From assembly GCF_000746085.1 (NCBI RefSeq), contig NZ_JQKO01000001.1:496001-560000 (forward strand): a DNA stretch of 64,000 nucleotides, in the 5' to 3' direction. Shown here in pieces: positions 46,815 through 57,135 of this stretch. Under the pieces are notes generated by a model. It ran no database searches, was not told where the DNA came from, and saw nothing but the letters and a program-made list of their open reading frames with translations. This DNA is from Methylocapsa aurea. GTDB taxonomy: Bacteria > Pseudomonadota > Alphaproteobacteria > Rhizobiales > Beijerinckiaceae. Both the position numbers and the translations under genes were made by a program. The number at the start of each line of letters is the position of its first letter. The first letter of the stretch is position 1.

Positions 46815-49800
46815 TCATATCGCCGGCGCTAAGGCGCGGCGCAACTGGTCTTCATCCATTGTCGGGGCCAAGGCCTCGGCCGCATTTGCGCGGAAAGCGA
46901 CGCCCTTCAACTCCAACAGGATGGACCCGTCTTCATCGGTTATCGTGAAATGGTCGGCAGCGTGCTGAACCACAAACCGCGCCGCATCCGAAGGCGATGA
47001 CCCCAATGCGATGCGCTCGATGCGCAAATGGGTTAGATCCGCCTCGCCAGCGCCGCGATGTTCGGCCCAGGCGGCGCGCAGCACATTCTCAAGAGGGTTG
47101 ATCGGCAAGAGCAGCAGCGGAGGATATGGCAGGGCCCATAAATCCGCGGCATGCGCGGTTTCCGCGCGGCCGATCAAAAGGAGTTTCGCGCCGTCGCGGA
47201 CGCGCCTCCATTCGGCGGCGCGCAGCAGGTGTCCGCTCCAGACAGCGCGACGCGACGGCGGAAGCTGGTGCGGCTCGGCCTCGTTGAAGGCCGACAGACA
47301 TGCGCCGATCGTCGCTTGCAGTGCGGCGCGAGGACCTTCGCGATGCACCAAAGTCAGCCGCAGCGCTTCCCGTTGCGTCGCCGCATGGATGCAGCGAACG
47401 TCGACCAGCCAATCGGCGCCGAGCCAATAGCCGACCGCCTCCGAGCGCAGATCTACCGAGGCGTAACCAATCGAGCAGAGGATCGCTGCATCGAGCTGCA
47501 CGGAGACATTGACGAGCGCGACGAGTTCCAGAGATGGGACCCCCTCGGGCATGATCCAGCTCCCAACCCCGATGGCGTGCTCCATGAGCATCGCGGAAGG
47601 CAGCGCTGGTTGATCGTCCAGGCGATAGGCATGGAGGAAGCGCGCACCGCCATCGTCCATGCGGTAGCGCGTCGCCAACCGCGCGAAGGGGCTGAATCGT
47701 TGCGGCTCTCCGGCATGATGATGCCTGGTGACCAGACGGTCGAGGTTCGGAAGCCCTAGAATGGGGCTGAATCCCTTGATTTGGATAGGGGTGACGGCGG
47801 CGCCGGCGGCGCCCATGAACATCACCTCGCCGCTGCGCCCGTCGGCGAGCTCCGCGAGCCAGTGATCGATGCCTTCATCGATCGCCATCGGCGATACATA
47901 GCGCTTGGTGACATCAAAATTAGTGATCATCCCCACCCCGTCCCAGGTGGGCCAGGCAAGGGTCTTCACCGTGCAATTCGATGCGCGCCGCGCGGCCCAG
48001 AAGCCGAGCCGGGCCAAAGCCTCGTTGGCCGCCGCATAATCCGTCTCGCCGGTCATGCCGCCGCAGCGGCCGGTCAGGGAGCCGACATTGCAGAACGCAA
48101 GCAGACCGCCGCAGTCTTGGGCTGCCGCCCAAAGATGAGCGAAGCCCAGCACCTTGGTCCGCACGACGCCGATGAAACTCTCGACGCTCTTCTGGCCGAG
48201 CCGCACCGGCTGATCGATCCCCGCATTGTGGATAATCGCGCGGAGCCTATCGCCGAACTCGGCGCAGAGCGCCCGGACGACGGCCGCGTCCGTCACGTCG
48301 CAGACGCGGTAGCGAACCGGCGCGCCGCGCCGCGCCAGATCATCGAGGACAGTGCGCAGCTCGCGGCGGCGGCGGAGTCTTGTCATCTCCCGGCGGATCT
48401 CCGCCGGCGGCCGTTCCGGCGTCGCGAGCCGAAACTGCTCCCTTGCGTAATCCTTGAAACCGGCCTCATCGAGCACCGCCCATGGCTCGTCGCCCTCGGC
48501 CGGCGACTCGCGTCCGGTGATGATGACGTCGGCGCCGCAGCGCTCGGCGATCGCCCCCGCGCAAAGCAGCCCGATGCCCCGCGCGCCGCCCGAAAAGAGC
48601 ACCACATCGCCAGGTCCAAGCGACAAGGTCTGCGTCTCCTGCAGATCGTCGCGCCCCGCCTGAAGCGTGTAGCGACGCCCCTCGCGGTAGCCAACTTCGA
48701 AAAGCCCCCACCGATACAACTCGGCGACCACGCGTTGTTCGACCGCGTCCACCTCATCCGGCGCAAGATCGAGTATGCGCACATTGCAATTGGGCAATTC
48801 TTGCGGAAGCGTCTTGGCGAGGCCAGCCCATATGCCGCCAAGAGGCTGTTCGAACCAAGCCTCGCCTTCCATGGCCGCCGGGCCATAGCCCATGCAGCCA
48901 TCGATCTGGGTGACCGCAAGATAGAAGAGCCGCGATGTGCTTTCTTCGATGGACCAATCCGCGTAGCAGGCATGCAGCAGCGCGAGCGTGCGCCGGATCG
49001 GCGCCTCCCACTCGGCCGCGCCGTCTAATGAAAAGGGCGCCGCCAGCCCCAGATCGACGATGCCGTCGAAAGGTCCGGCCTGTTGCGCCAAGGCCATCGC
49101 GGCGGCGGCGACGTCAGCCCCAGGAGCCGGCGTGAAAACATGCGCCTGCGCGCAAGCGCGGGTCAGCGACAGCGCCGTCCGTTCGGCCGAACTCCGCTCT
49201 CCGTTGACAATGACAATGCGTTTGCCGGCAAGATCGGGCGACGGCCACGCCGGCGGCGCCTCGATCTCCACTGGAAACCAGGTGAAGCGCAGGGTCGGCG
49301 CGGCGCCGCCATCGCCTCGCGCGGGCGCCTCAAAGCGAGAGCTGGCGGAGAAATCGATCCCCGCCTGTCTTGAGGCCGGAGGTCTTGGGGTTGAAGGTTT
49401 TCGGGCCGAAGGCATCGGCGACGCCGCGGCATCAAGATCCGACCGGTCAAGCGGCGCGGCGCTCGACTCTTCCTCGGTGGCCCTGGAACCGCCGCCGTCA
49501 AAAGGGCAGCCCAACTGGCCGGCGCCCCTCCCTTCGACTTTCGTCTGGTCCGAACCAGCCGCGTCCGAAAGCGCCTGTGGCGACGCCTCCGCCCGCCGCC
49601 CATTGTTGGCGCGGGGTTTGATGACCAGCCGAATGCCCTCCAAAGGCCGCAGCGAGATCAGCGCCCCGCGGACGATCGGATGACCGGGAAGCAACGCAAG
49701 ATCGAGATGCTGGACAACGGTCGCCATTTGGACCCGCATGATCAGCAGCGCCATCTGATAGCCGATGCATTTGCGCATGCCGCCGCCGAATGGAAGATAT

Positions 49801-50981
49801 GCGAATTTGTGTCTCTGCGGCGCATCGGAGCCGAAATTCTCCGGATCGAAGGCTTCGGGATTTGACCAGAACTCCGGATGGCGGTGCGTGACATAGGGTG
49901 AAATGAAAATCGATGAGCCAGCGGGAACATGAAAGCCGCCGATCTCGTCATCCTTCTCGAGGTCGCGGGTAAAGCCCCAGATCGGCGGATAGACTCGCAG
50001 GGCCTCGTTCACGACCTGGTCGAGATAGGGCAGCGCCTCCAGATCCTCGAGAGTTGGCGCCCGCCCGCCGAGCCGCGCGTCGAGCTCCTCTCGAAGCCGC
50101 CGGAAGATCGAAGGATGTTGCGCCATCGCATAGAGAGCCCAAGCGAGCCCGCTCCCGGTGGTCTCATGGCCGGCAAGGAATACGGTCATGACCTCATCAT
50201 GCACCTCTTGCTCGGTCATCGGCGCACCGGTTTCAGGATGGCGCGCCGCGAGCATCAGAGAAATAATGTCGCTGGTCTCGCAGCGGCCTTCCCGATGGTC
50301 GTCGATGACTTGCGCGATGATCCGATCGATCCCTTTGCGCGCGCGGCGGATGCGCAGATTGAACGGAGTCGGAACCCGCCGCGGAATGAAATCATTGAGA
50401 TTGCCTTGCGGCATCATCGCCTCGAGTCCGAAGCGCACCGACGGACCAACTTCCTCCGCGTAACGGGAAATGTCGGAGTTGAAGATCATCTTCCCAAGAA
50501 TGGCGAGGCTCAGATGCATCATCTCCGGCACGATGTCGATCGATTGCCCAGGCGGCAGCCGGCGCCAGCGTTCGACCAGGCTCATCGAGGCCTCGCCCAC
50601 GACGGCGACGCTGTCGCTGATGTGCTTCTTGTGGAACATCGGTTGCACGACGCGGCGATGCCGGCGCCAAAAATCACCATCCGTAGTCAGCAGGCCATCG
50701 CCGAAAAACAGCTTGAAATTATCGTAGAAGCGCCCCCGCACATAGTTGCGATGATTGTCTTGCAGGACATATTGCACATGTTCGGGATGGGCGAGCGCAT
50801 GGGTGAGAAACGGGCCAAGCCGGTTGCGCGCGACATCGCCATGGTCCTGCCGCAGCCGCAGCAACATCGTGATCGGATCGCGCTTGTATTCGGCCAGATT
50901 GCCCATCAGCAGGCTGCCGCGGGGGCCGGGCGCGCTGCGCTTAGTCGCCAAGCGCGCCGTCGAATTCGAAATCGCAGTCAT
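46815..50981 (-). CDS. Cytochrome P450 fused to ketoreductase and inactive dehydratase-like domain
   Basis: 1388 residues; ATG overlaps the previous stop by four bases. P450, residues 1-460: I-helix AGHETTG (270-276), EALR (326-329), haem loop FGGGMRKCIG with Cys405. A low-complexity Pro/Ala linker follows (460-560). Ketoreductase, about 565-1070, in the two-part PKS layout: NADPH site FSGGARGIGLLCAGAIAERC (796-815), active site NVGSLTGRCGGMTGETDYAAAN with Ser968 and Tyr982. Hotdog-like dehydratase fold, about 1090-1388; the HxxxGxxxxP motif is replaced (YRLDDQPALP; Tyr1119 for His, Asp for Gly), so it is probably catalytically dead. No KS, AT or ACP. Confidence 0.92.
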   Translation of the reverse strand: MTAISNSTARLATKRSAPGPRGSLLMGNLAEYKRDPITMLLRLRQDHGDVARNRLGPFLTHALAHPEHVQYVLQDNHRNYVRGRFYDNFKLFFGDGLLTTDGDFWRRHRRVVQPMFHKKHISDSVAVVGEASMSLVERWRRLPPGQSIDIVPEMMHLSLAILGKMIFNSDISRYAEEVGPSVRFGLEAMMPQGNLNDFIPRRVPTPFNLRIRRARKGIDRIIAQVIDDHREGRCETSDIISLMLAARHPETGAPMTEQEVHDEVMTVFLAGHETTGSGLAWALYAMAQHPSIFRRLREELDARLGGRAPTLEDLEALPYLDQVVNEALRVYPPIWGFTRDLEKDDEIGGFHVPAGSSIFISPYVTHRHPEFWSNPEAFDPENFGSDAPQRHKFAYLPFGGGMRKCIGYQMALLIMRVQMATVVQHLDLALLPGHPIVRGALISLRPLEGIRLVIKPRANNGRRAEASPQALSDAAGSDQTKVEGRGAGQLGCPFDGGGSRATEEESSAAPLDRSDLDAAASPMPSARKPSTPRPPASRQAGIDFSASSRFEAPARGDGGAAPTLRFTWFPVEIEAPPAWPSPDLAGKRIVIVNGERSSAERTALSLTRACAQAHVFTPAPGADVAAAAMALAQQAGPFDGIVDLGLAAPFSLDGAAEWEAPIRRTLALLHACYADWSIEESTSRLFYLAVTQIDGCMGYGPAAMEGEAWFEQPLGGIWAGLAKTLPQELPNCNVRILDLAPDEVDAVEQRVVAELYRWGLFEVGYREGRRYTLQAGRDDLQETQTLSLGPGDVVLFSGGARGIGLLCAGAIAERCGADVIITGRESPAEGDEPWAVLDEAGFKDYAREQFRLATPERPPAEIRREMTRLRRRRELRTVLDDLARRGAPVRYRVCDVTDAAVVRALCAEFGDRLRAIIHNAGIDQPVRLGQKSVESFIGVVRTKVLGFAHLWAAAQDCGGLLAFCNVGSLTGRCGGMTGETDYAAANEALARLGFWAARRASNCTVKTLAWPTWDGVGMITNFDVTKRYVSPMAIDEGIDHWLAELADGRSGEVMFMGAAGAAVTPIQIKGFSPILGLPNLDRLVTRHHHAGEPQRFSPFARLATRYRMDDGGARFLHAYRLDDQPALPSAMLMEHAIGVGSWIMPEGVPSLELVALVNVSVQLDAAILCSIGYASVDLRSEAVGYWLGADWLVDVRCIHAATQREALRLTLVHREGPRAALQATIGACLSAFNEAEPHQLPPSRRAVWSGHLLRAAEWRRVRDGAKLLLIGRAETAHAADLWALPYPPLLLLPINPLENVLRAAWAEHRGAGEADLTHLRIERIALGSSPSDAARFVVQHAADHFTITDEDGSILLELKGVAFRANAAEALAPTMDEDQLRRALAPAI

Positions 50982-53900
50982 GCCGCAAATCCTTCCCTGC
51001 GATCGCCGCCAGCCAGAATGGCGTCAACTTCGGCCTTGGCCACGAAGGCGCCGGTGTCGCGGTGCACGTAGCCGATGATCACTCCGCTGACGTCCTTCAT
51101 CTGGATCAACATGCGGCCATCGGGCCGGGTGGCGACAAAACGGTTCCGACTGCCGGCGCCCTCGAGCGCGAACTCGCGCGGCGTGGCGTAAAGCTCGATG
51201 GACTCATGGAGCTTCGGCAAGATGCAATCATTGCCGCTCTCGTAGATGTCGATGCGGCGGATCGAGGCCGGCGCCGCCAGCGGGATATAGTTCTCAGCGA
51301 CATGGTTGAGGACCGCGATGCGCGCCAATCCGTCAAGCAGAATGGTCGGCACGACGAAGCGCGAGAACACCGGGTCGTCGCTTGACAGATCGAGACTGAA
51401 TCGCGCCCGCTTGCCAAGGGGGGCCGAACGCGTCTTTTCGGTCGAGACGAATACACCGGTCAACCGCACTGGAGCGGCGTCGAAATGATAGGGATCGGCG
51501 ACCGGCGTATGCGGCGCATCGGGCCAACTTGCCCAAACCGGCGCTGGTTCATAGCCGCCGGCCATCAGCGCCTTGATCTCGAAATGAAGCTTGTCGCGCA
51601 CCAAGACCTGACCCGATGGAGCCACGACGTCCCCAGTCACCCGCACTTGAACGACCGCGCAATCGTCGCCGCGCCGAAGAACCTGCGCGTGAATTTTCTT
51701 CACGCTCGGCCGCCGCGCATCATAGACGCGCAGGAAATGGTGAAAAACAGCATCCTCGAACCCGACGACCACGGAGCCGGGCAACAATTGCAGCGCCGCC
51801 TCCGCCGCGATCTCTGGAACAAAGGTGCCAGGCAGCGTCGCAAAGCCATTGACCACGTGATGCTGAAGATAGGCGTCCGCATCGAGGTCGAAGACCCGTT
51901 CGAATGTGGCTTCGTCCGTTCCGCGCGCCAACTCCCGACCGAGATAGAAGCCCGGTGATTGGACTCGGCTCGCGACATCGCGCATGGGAGCGGCGGCCGC
52001 CGCATATGGCGCCGGGGCCTCAAAAAACGAGGGGAGATGCGCGATGATGGCGCTGCGTTCGGCGTCGCCCAGATAGACTGTGGCGGCATCCGGTTCGCCG
52101 AGATTGATTTCGCGCAGGAAATGGTGAACCCCCTCCTCTGTGGGCATGCTGGTAAACAGCCCGCTCTTTTCAAGAAACGCCCGCGTCACTGGATTCGAGC
52201 CCATGCCGACCGACTGCCACAGAGTCCAGCCCATGGTGAATTCGTTCGCGCCGAGAACGCCGCGGTGATAGGCCGCCTGGGTGTTGAGGAAATCGTTGCC
52301 CGACGCGTAATCGGTTTCGCCCGACTGACCCGTCAGGCCGATGAACGAGCCGAAGTTGCACCAAGAGCGCGGTTGTCTGGCGCCAAAGGCCGCGCGCAGA
52401 TTCCAATAGCCCCGGACCTTGATATCGCGCACCGCCAGAAAGTCGTTGAACGATTTGACCGGCACGGACGCAGTGCGGCTGAGCCCCGCGGCGTTGACGA
52501 CAAGATCGACTTGCGCCTCGCGCGCCAGGATCGCGGCAATCGCGTTTTGGATGCTCGCGGCGTCGAGAACATCCGCGCAGAGATAGTGGACTCGGTCGGC
52601 GCCGCAATGTTTTCTCATCTCCTCGATATTGCGGCGCGCTTCACGAGCGTTGATGAGCCGATCGTAGGCTTTGTTGATTTGCGGCATGGACAGCGCCGGA
52701 TCGAGCGCCCTTTGCTCGCGAATATAGTGCGGCCGTTTGCGCGCGAACTCCTCGTCGCTGCAATCGAGGACATCCGGCATCGGCTCGGCCAGCTTGGTGC
52801 TGCCGACCAGATAGATGGTCGGACGGATATGACGCGCCACCGCCTTCATAGCTTCGGCGGTAATGCCGCGCGCGCCGCCGAAGGCGACCACGACGGAGTT
52901 CGGTCCAAGTCGCATCGCTCCATCGGCGGGCAAGTCTCCAGGCGCTTCCTTGACGCGGGGCGTCAACCGGCGGGCGCCGCGCAGCGCCACGACGGGCAGA
53001 AGATGGGCCGCGCCGCTTTCCCGCTCGGCCTGCCAGATAGCTTCGCGCGCCTCCTTGCTGTCGGTAAAGACGCCGAGCGAACGGCAGGAGGGAAGCTCGA
53101 TCATCATTGCCTTGACGAGGCCGGAAAACAAACCCGCATCTGGATGCAGCGCGTCTCCGCTCAGGGCGTCGAGGAGCAGCGCCGTGAACGAGCCGCCTTT
53201 GCCCAAGGCGTCGTAGCATTGCTTGAGAGCAAGGAAGGCCAGATCATGGACCGCCAGCAGCGCTGGAGCCGGCGAAGAGAATTGGCCGGGAGAAAGCGCG
53301 GCCGCGCTCAGCGAGGAGAGAATCCGGACGTGGCATGCGCCGGTGGGAATGAGACCCGCGAGCGATTTCTCATTGGCGGCGGCGATATGGCGCCAACCTT
53401 GGCGCGCCTGCGTCAGCGGGCGCGTGGACAGCACAACCAGATCGGCCGGCAGGATGCCGAGTTGATCCAAGAGTTGAGGCTCGTCGGTGACCAACACGCA
53501 GCGCGCAGGCAGGAATGCGATCGGATCGGCGCCGCGCCGCCACGGCATCTCCTCAAGGTGGATGCGATAGCGCTTGAGGCCAAGCGGCTCGCCATTTGCG
53601 CCAATGTCCGTGCGGCGCAAGCCTTCTGGTAGAGGCGGCCGCATGGCCGCTGAAGGAGCGGAAATTTCTGCCGCGGCATCGGCTGCGGCCGATGATGGGC
53701 CGGAGGGTCGAACGCTCGAGGCGACGGCCCCAACGATCCGGGCGCTATCGGCGCGCGGCGCCGGGCCTGTCTCATTTGCGGCGGACATCGGCGCGCTTGC
53801 GTCGACTTTCGCCACACGCAGGCCAAAGCACATGCGGTCGCCATCGTTCGGCGCGACCACGGTCTCGCCTGGCGTCTGCGCGAGCACGGCGCGCAGGACG

Positions 53901-56900
53901 GCAATGGCTCCATCCGCGGCCAGGAAGCTCACCGGGCGCCCGCTGCGATCGCAGAGGCTTGGGCCGGGGTTTCGCGCGGCGTCCGCTTCGGTAACCACGG
54001 CAGCGTCGATGCGCGCGATCGCCGACAGGCCGGAAGCTTCAGCGCGGGCCTGCGTCATCACCGCGAACAACACCAGACCTTCGGCCGGACTGACGTCCAG
54101 AGCGGGGTGAATTTCGTCCGCCGTATTGCCATTGATGCCGCCGACAATGACCATGTCGAGTTCGCCGCTGCGCAGATAGCCGGCCGCGACGTCGAAGGCG
54201 GCCAGAGCTGACGAGCGGCCAGTGTCGATGGTCATGTTCGGACCATGCAGATCAAAGTAATTGGCGATCCGCGCCGGAATGACATTGGGCATCATGCCGG
54301 GGAAGGAATTTTCCGTGCTCGTCGCCACCAGGCGCTTCGTCCGCTCCCGCAACCCAGCCAGCGCGGTTTCAATTAAATCGAAATCGGAGCCGGCTTTTTC
54401 GCCATCCAGCGCCGCGGCGATATCGTCGAGATAGCACCGGCTTGCATATAGCGAGGCGTTGCGGGTCGGCCCCATATGCCCCATCACGACGCCAATCGCG
54501 TCATGATGGGCGTCCCAGAACGCCCGCACTTGGTCGCGGAGATCATTCGCGGCGTCCAAGGCCATCAGCTGACAGCGATCGATCGCGCGCAGCACGGCCG
54601 GCGGCATTTGAACCCGATTGAAGGGCGGCAATGGATAGGAATCGCCAAAGCTGGCGAGCGGCGCGGTCCCCACGCCGAGGAGCCAATCGCGCACGGCGTC
54701 GGCGCCATCCAGTCCCGGCAGCTTTGCCGACCAGCCAACAATGACAAGCGGTTCGGAGGGATCGCGCAGGCGCGCCGGCATCGTGGGAAGATCGGCCCTG
54801 TACTCGGAGATGACGAGATGCCCATTGGTGCCGCCGAAGCCGAAGCCTGACACCGCCGCGGTGCGCGGCTCCGAAGGCTTGCGCTTCCAGTCGATGGGCG
54901 CGGTGGGGATCCGCAAACCGGACCCCTCAATGTTGAAATCGGCGGGGGCCGCGGCGAAACGGTGCTGCGGCGGTATGCGGCTATGTTGCAACGCCAGCAG
55001 CACCTGGATCACCGAGGCCACTCCGGCGGCCCAACCGGTGTGGCCGATCAGCGACTTGTTCGATGTCACCTGCACCGGAGCGTCGGCGACGAACATATGC
55101 CGCAAGCTCTGGAATTCGGCGAGGTCGCCGGCCGGCGTGCCAGTCGCATGAGCGACGACCCAATCGACCTGCCCTATCGCCGTCCCAGGCCGCTCATAGG
55201 CGCGCCGGATCGCAATGTTTTGCCCCTCGGAGCTGGGCGCGTAGATCGCCTTGCCTTTCCCATCTGAGGAACATCCGAACGCCTTGACGACGCCGAGGAC
55301 GCGATCGCCGTCCGCCAAGGCGCGCTTCAGTCGCTTAAGGATGACGACGCCTGCGCCATCCGAGAACAACACCCCGTCGCAGGCCTTGTCGAGCGGACGG
55401 GCTTCCCCACTCTTCGACAATCCATGCAGCTTCGAGAACAGCACCGAGCCGCGCGGCGCCAGCGCAAAGGCGCCGCCGCAAGCGACAACATCATGCTTGC
55501 CTAGCAGCAGTCCCTTAATCCCAAGATCCATCGAATAAAGCGATGACGAACAGGCAGTGTCGACCATCATGTAGTCGGCGTCGTCTGGCAGCACGCCGCG
55601 CATCGCCGCGCGCCCCACGCGATGCGGAAGGAACTCGGCGAAGCCGCTGGCGCCGCGGCCATAACGCGCGCTGAGAACGCGATCGATCGTCGCAAAGCAG
55701 CGTCGACGCTCCTCCTCCGGCGCATCGCCTTCGGCCAGAACGGCCTGCAGGCGGCTGCGAACGCCGGCCAGAACCATCGCTTCTTCAAGGTGCTGGGAGC
55801 CGTCGGCGGTGTAGCCGGCGAAAAAGGAGACGCGATCGTCGTCGCGAATTTGCACGCCCTCCAGCGCCTGCATCAGCGCATGGCGCAGCCATAAGGTGGT
55901 GAGCTCCGTCGGCGCGACGCCGGCGTCCAACTCTTCCTGCAAGCGGGGCAGCGGTTCGAACCCTGTGATGAACACCGAGCGCGACTGGTAACTCTTGTCC
56001 TCGGCCGAAGCATCGGGCGAAAAGAACGATTGATAATCCCAACGATCGGGCGGCACATTGCCGAAAAGTTCAGGTCCCTCCAGGAGGGTTCGCCAGAATT
56101 CTTGCGGATCATTAGCGCCCGGCAGCGCCAACCCCATGCCGACGATGGCGATCTCATCGGTGTCGTCGGGCGCTTCGGCCAAACCCTGCGCCGGCGCCTG
56201 CGCTTGCTTCGAGCTGGCGGCGCGCTCCGCAATGAAGGGGGCCGCCAGAGACTCCGCCGCTGCGGCGGTCAATTCGGTCCGGGGAGACAGGCCCTCGCTG
56301 CAAAGCGACAAGCCGCCATCGGCGACCACCACTTGGCCCGTGATCCAGCGCGACGAATCGGAAGCAAGGAACAACACCAGATCGGCCAAGTCCTCGGCGG
56401 CGGCGAGCCGTTTCAACGGCGTCGCGGCGATGCTGGAACGCTTGGTGCTTTCGGAGTTGGGGAACATTTCGGCGACGCTGCCATCGATCAGCGTCGCCGA
56501 AGCCGTGTTGACGCGAATGCCTCGCGGCGCATATTCAACCGCAAGATAGCGCGTAAGCGACTCCAAGGCGGCCTTGGATGTGCCAACCACCAGGTAATTG
56601 GCCGGCACCAGAGTGGCGCCCACCGAGGAGACGTTGACGATTGCCCCGCCCCGGCCCATCAGGGAAGCCGCCCGACGGGAACACCAAAAGGCGCCTTTGA
56701 GATTGGTGCTAAGCGCCTTGTCGAAATGCTCCTCCGCGATATCGTCCACGCAAAGGAGCGCGCCGGAGGCGGCATTGTTGACGAGTATATCGAGGCGGCC
56801 ATATTTGGCCGCGATCTCGTCAAACATTCGATCGACTTGATTCTTTTGCGCGACGGACGCGCGGATCACGTCCACTTCAACGCCCATCGCGCGCAACTCG

Positions 56901-57052
56901 GCGGCGGTTTCCTTGGAAGCCTCCAACGAATGAAAGAAATTGACGATCACATGCGCGCCGCGTTCGGCAAATCGCATTGCGATGGCCTTACCTACATTTT
57001 TTGCGCCGCCTGTCACCAGGACAAGCTTCCCCGACAAGGAGCCATCAACCAT
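50978..57052 (-). CDS. Multidomain lipid synthase: FabL-like ER, KS, inactive KS (CLF), KR, DH
   Basis: 2024 residues from ATG 57052. Residues 1-255: short-chain reductase matching FabL-type enoyl-ACP reductase (VTGGAKNVGKAIA; Tyr153-x6-Lys160 in NYLVVGTSKAALE). KS, about 298-755: Cys501 in DTACSSSLYS, His635 in VVAHATGTP, His671 in NKSLIGHTGWAAG. Second KS, about 765-1090: catalytic Cys replaced by Arg946 (IDTGRSSALA), a chain-length-factor type. Linker. Ketoreductase, about 1385-1660: FGGARGITAEA, Ser1569, Tyr1582. Dehydratase, about 1700-2010: His1732 in HHVVNGFATLPG and Asp1907 in TILLDGLARI. The KS-CLF-DH order recalls PUFA synthases; no AT or ACP inside, those being in the next gene upstream. 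Confidence 0.93.
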   Translation of the reverse strand: MVDGSLSGKLVLVTGGAKNVGKAIAMRFAERGAHVIVNFFHSLEASKETAAELRAMGVEVDVIRASVAQKNQVDRMFDEIAAKYGRLDILVNNAASGALLCVDDIAEEHFDKALSTNLKGAFWCSRRAASLMGRGGAIVNVSSVGATLVPANYLVVGTSKAALESLTRYLAVEYAPRGIRVNTASATLIDGSVAEMFPNSESTKRSSIAATPLKRLAAAEDLADLVLFLASDSSRWITGQVVVADGGLSLCSEGLSPRTELTAAAAESLAAPFIAERAASSKQAQAPAQGLAEAPDDTDEIAIVGMGLALPGANDPQEFWRTLLEGPELFGNVPPDRWDYQSFFSPDASAEDKSYQSRSVFITGFEPLPRLQEELDAGVAPTELTTLWLRHALMQALEGVQIRDDDRVSFFAGYTADGSQHLEEAMVLAGVRSRLQAVLAEGDAPEEERRRCFATIDRVLSARYGRGASGFAEFLPHRVGRAAMRGVLPDDADYMMVDTACSSSLYSMDLGIKGLLLGKHDVVACGGAFALAPRGSVLFSKLHGLSKSGEARPLDKACDGVLFSDGAGVVILKRLKRALADGDRVLGVVKAFGCSSDGKGKAIYAPSSEGQNIAIRRAYERPGTAIGQVDWVVAHATGTPAGDLAEFQSLRHMFVADAPVQVTSNKSLIGHTGWAAGVASVIQVLLALQHSRIPPQHRFAAAPADFNIEGSGLRIPTAPIDWKRKPSEPRTAAVSGFGFGGTNGHLVISEYRADLPTMPARLRDPSEPLVIVGWSAKLPGLDGADAVRDWLLGVGTAPLASFGDSYPLPPFNRVQMPPAVLRAIDRCQLMALDAANDLRDQVRAFWDAHHDAIGVVMGHMGPTRNASLYASRCYLDDIAAALDGEKAGSDFDLIETALAGLRERTKRLVATSTENSFPGMMPNVIPARIANYFDLHGPNMTIDTGRSSALAAFDVAAGYLRSGELDMVIVGGINGNTADEIHPALDVSPAEGLVLFAVMTQARAEASGLSAIARIDAAVVTEADAARNPGPSLCDRSGRPVSFLAADGAIAVLRAVLAQTPGETVVAPNDGDRMCFGLRVAKVDASAPMSAANETGPAPRADSARIVGAVASSVRPSGPSSAAADAAAEISAPSAAMRPPLPEGLRRTDIGANGEPLGLKRYRIHLEEMPWRRGADPIAFLPARCVLVTDEPQLLDQLGILPADLVVLSTRPLTQARQGWRHIAAANEKSLAGLIPTGACHVRILSSLSAAALSPGQFSSPAPALLAVHDLAFLALKQCYDALGKGGSFTALLLDALSGDALHPDAGLFSGLVKAMMIELPSCRSLGVFTDSKEAREAIWQAERESGAAHLLPVVALRGARRLTPRVKEAPGDLPADGAMRLGPNSVVVAFGGARGITAEAMKAVARHIRPTIYLVGSTKLAEPMPDVLDCSDEEFARKRPHYIREQRALDPALSMPQINKAYDRLINAREARRNIEEMRKHCGADRVHYLCADVLDAASIQNAIAAILAREAQVDLVVNAAGLSRTASVPVKSFNDFLAVRDIKVRGYWNLRAAFGARQPRSWCNFGSFIGLTGQSGETDYASGNDFLNTQAAYHRGVLGANEFTMGWTLWQSVGMGSNPVTRAFLEKSGLFTSMPTEEGVHHFLREINLGEPDAATVYLGDAERSAIIAHLPSFFEAPAPYAAAAAPMRDVASRVQSPGFYLGRELARGTDEATFERVFDLDADAYLQHHVVNGFATLPGTFVPEIAAEAALQLLPGSVVVGFEDAVFHHFLRVYDARRPSVKKIHAQVLRRGDDCAVVQVRVTGDVVAPSGQVLVRDKLHFEIKALMAGGYEPAPVWASWPDAPHTPVADPYHFDAAPVRLTGVFVSTEKTRSAPLGKRARFSLDLSSDDPVFSRFVVPTILLDGLARIAVLNHVAENYIPLAAPASIRRIDIYESGNDCILPKLHESIELYATPREFALEGAGSRNRFVATRPDGRMLIQMKDVSGVIIGYVHRDTGAFVAKAEVDAILAGGDRREGFAA

Positions 57053-57135
57053 TAGAACACCCCGATTTGAAAAAGTGTGAAAGTGGATGGGACGCAAAAA
57101 TTAGGTGCGGGGCCCACAATCCATTTAACGATGTC

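Noticed and set aside
51959-53632. Plus-strand open frame of 557 codons opposite the lipid synthase
   Set aside because: Lies wholly antisense to conserved KR and DH domains; no recognisable protein.
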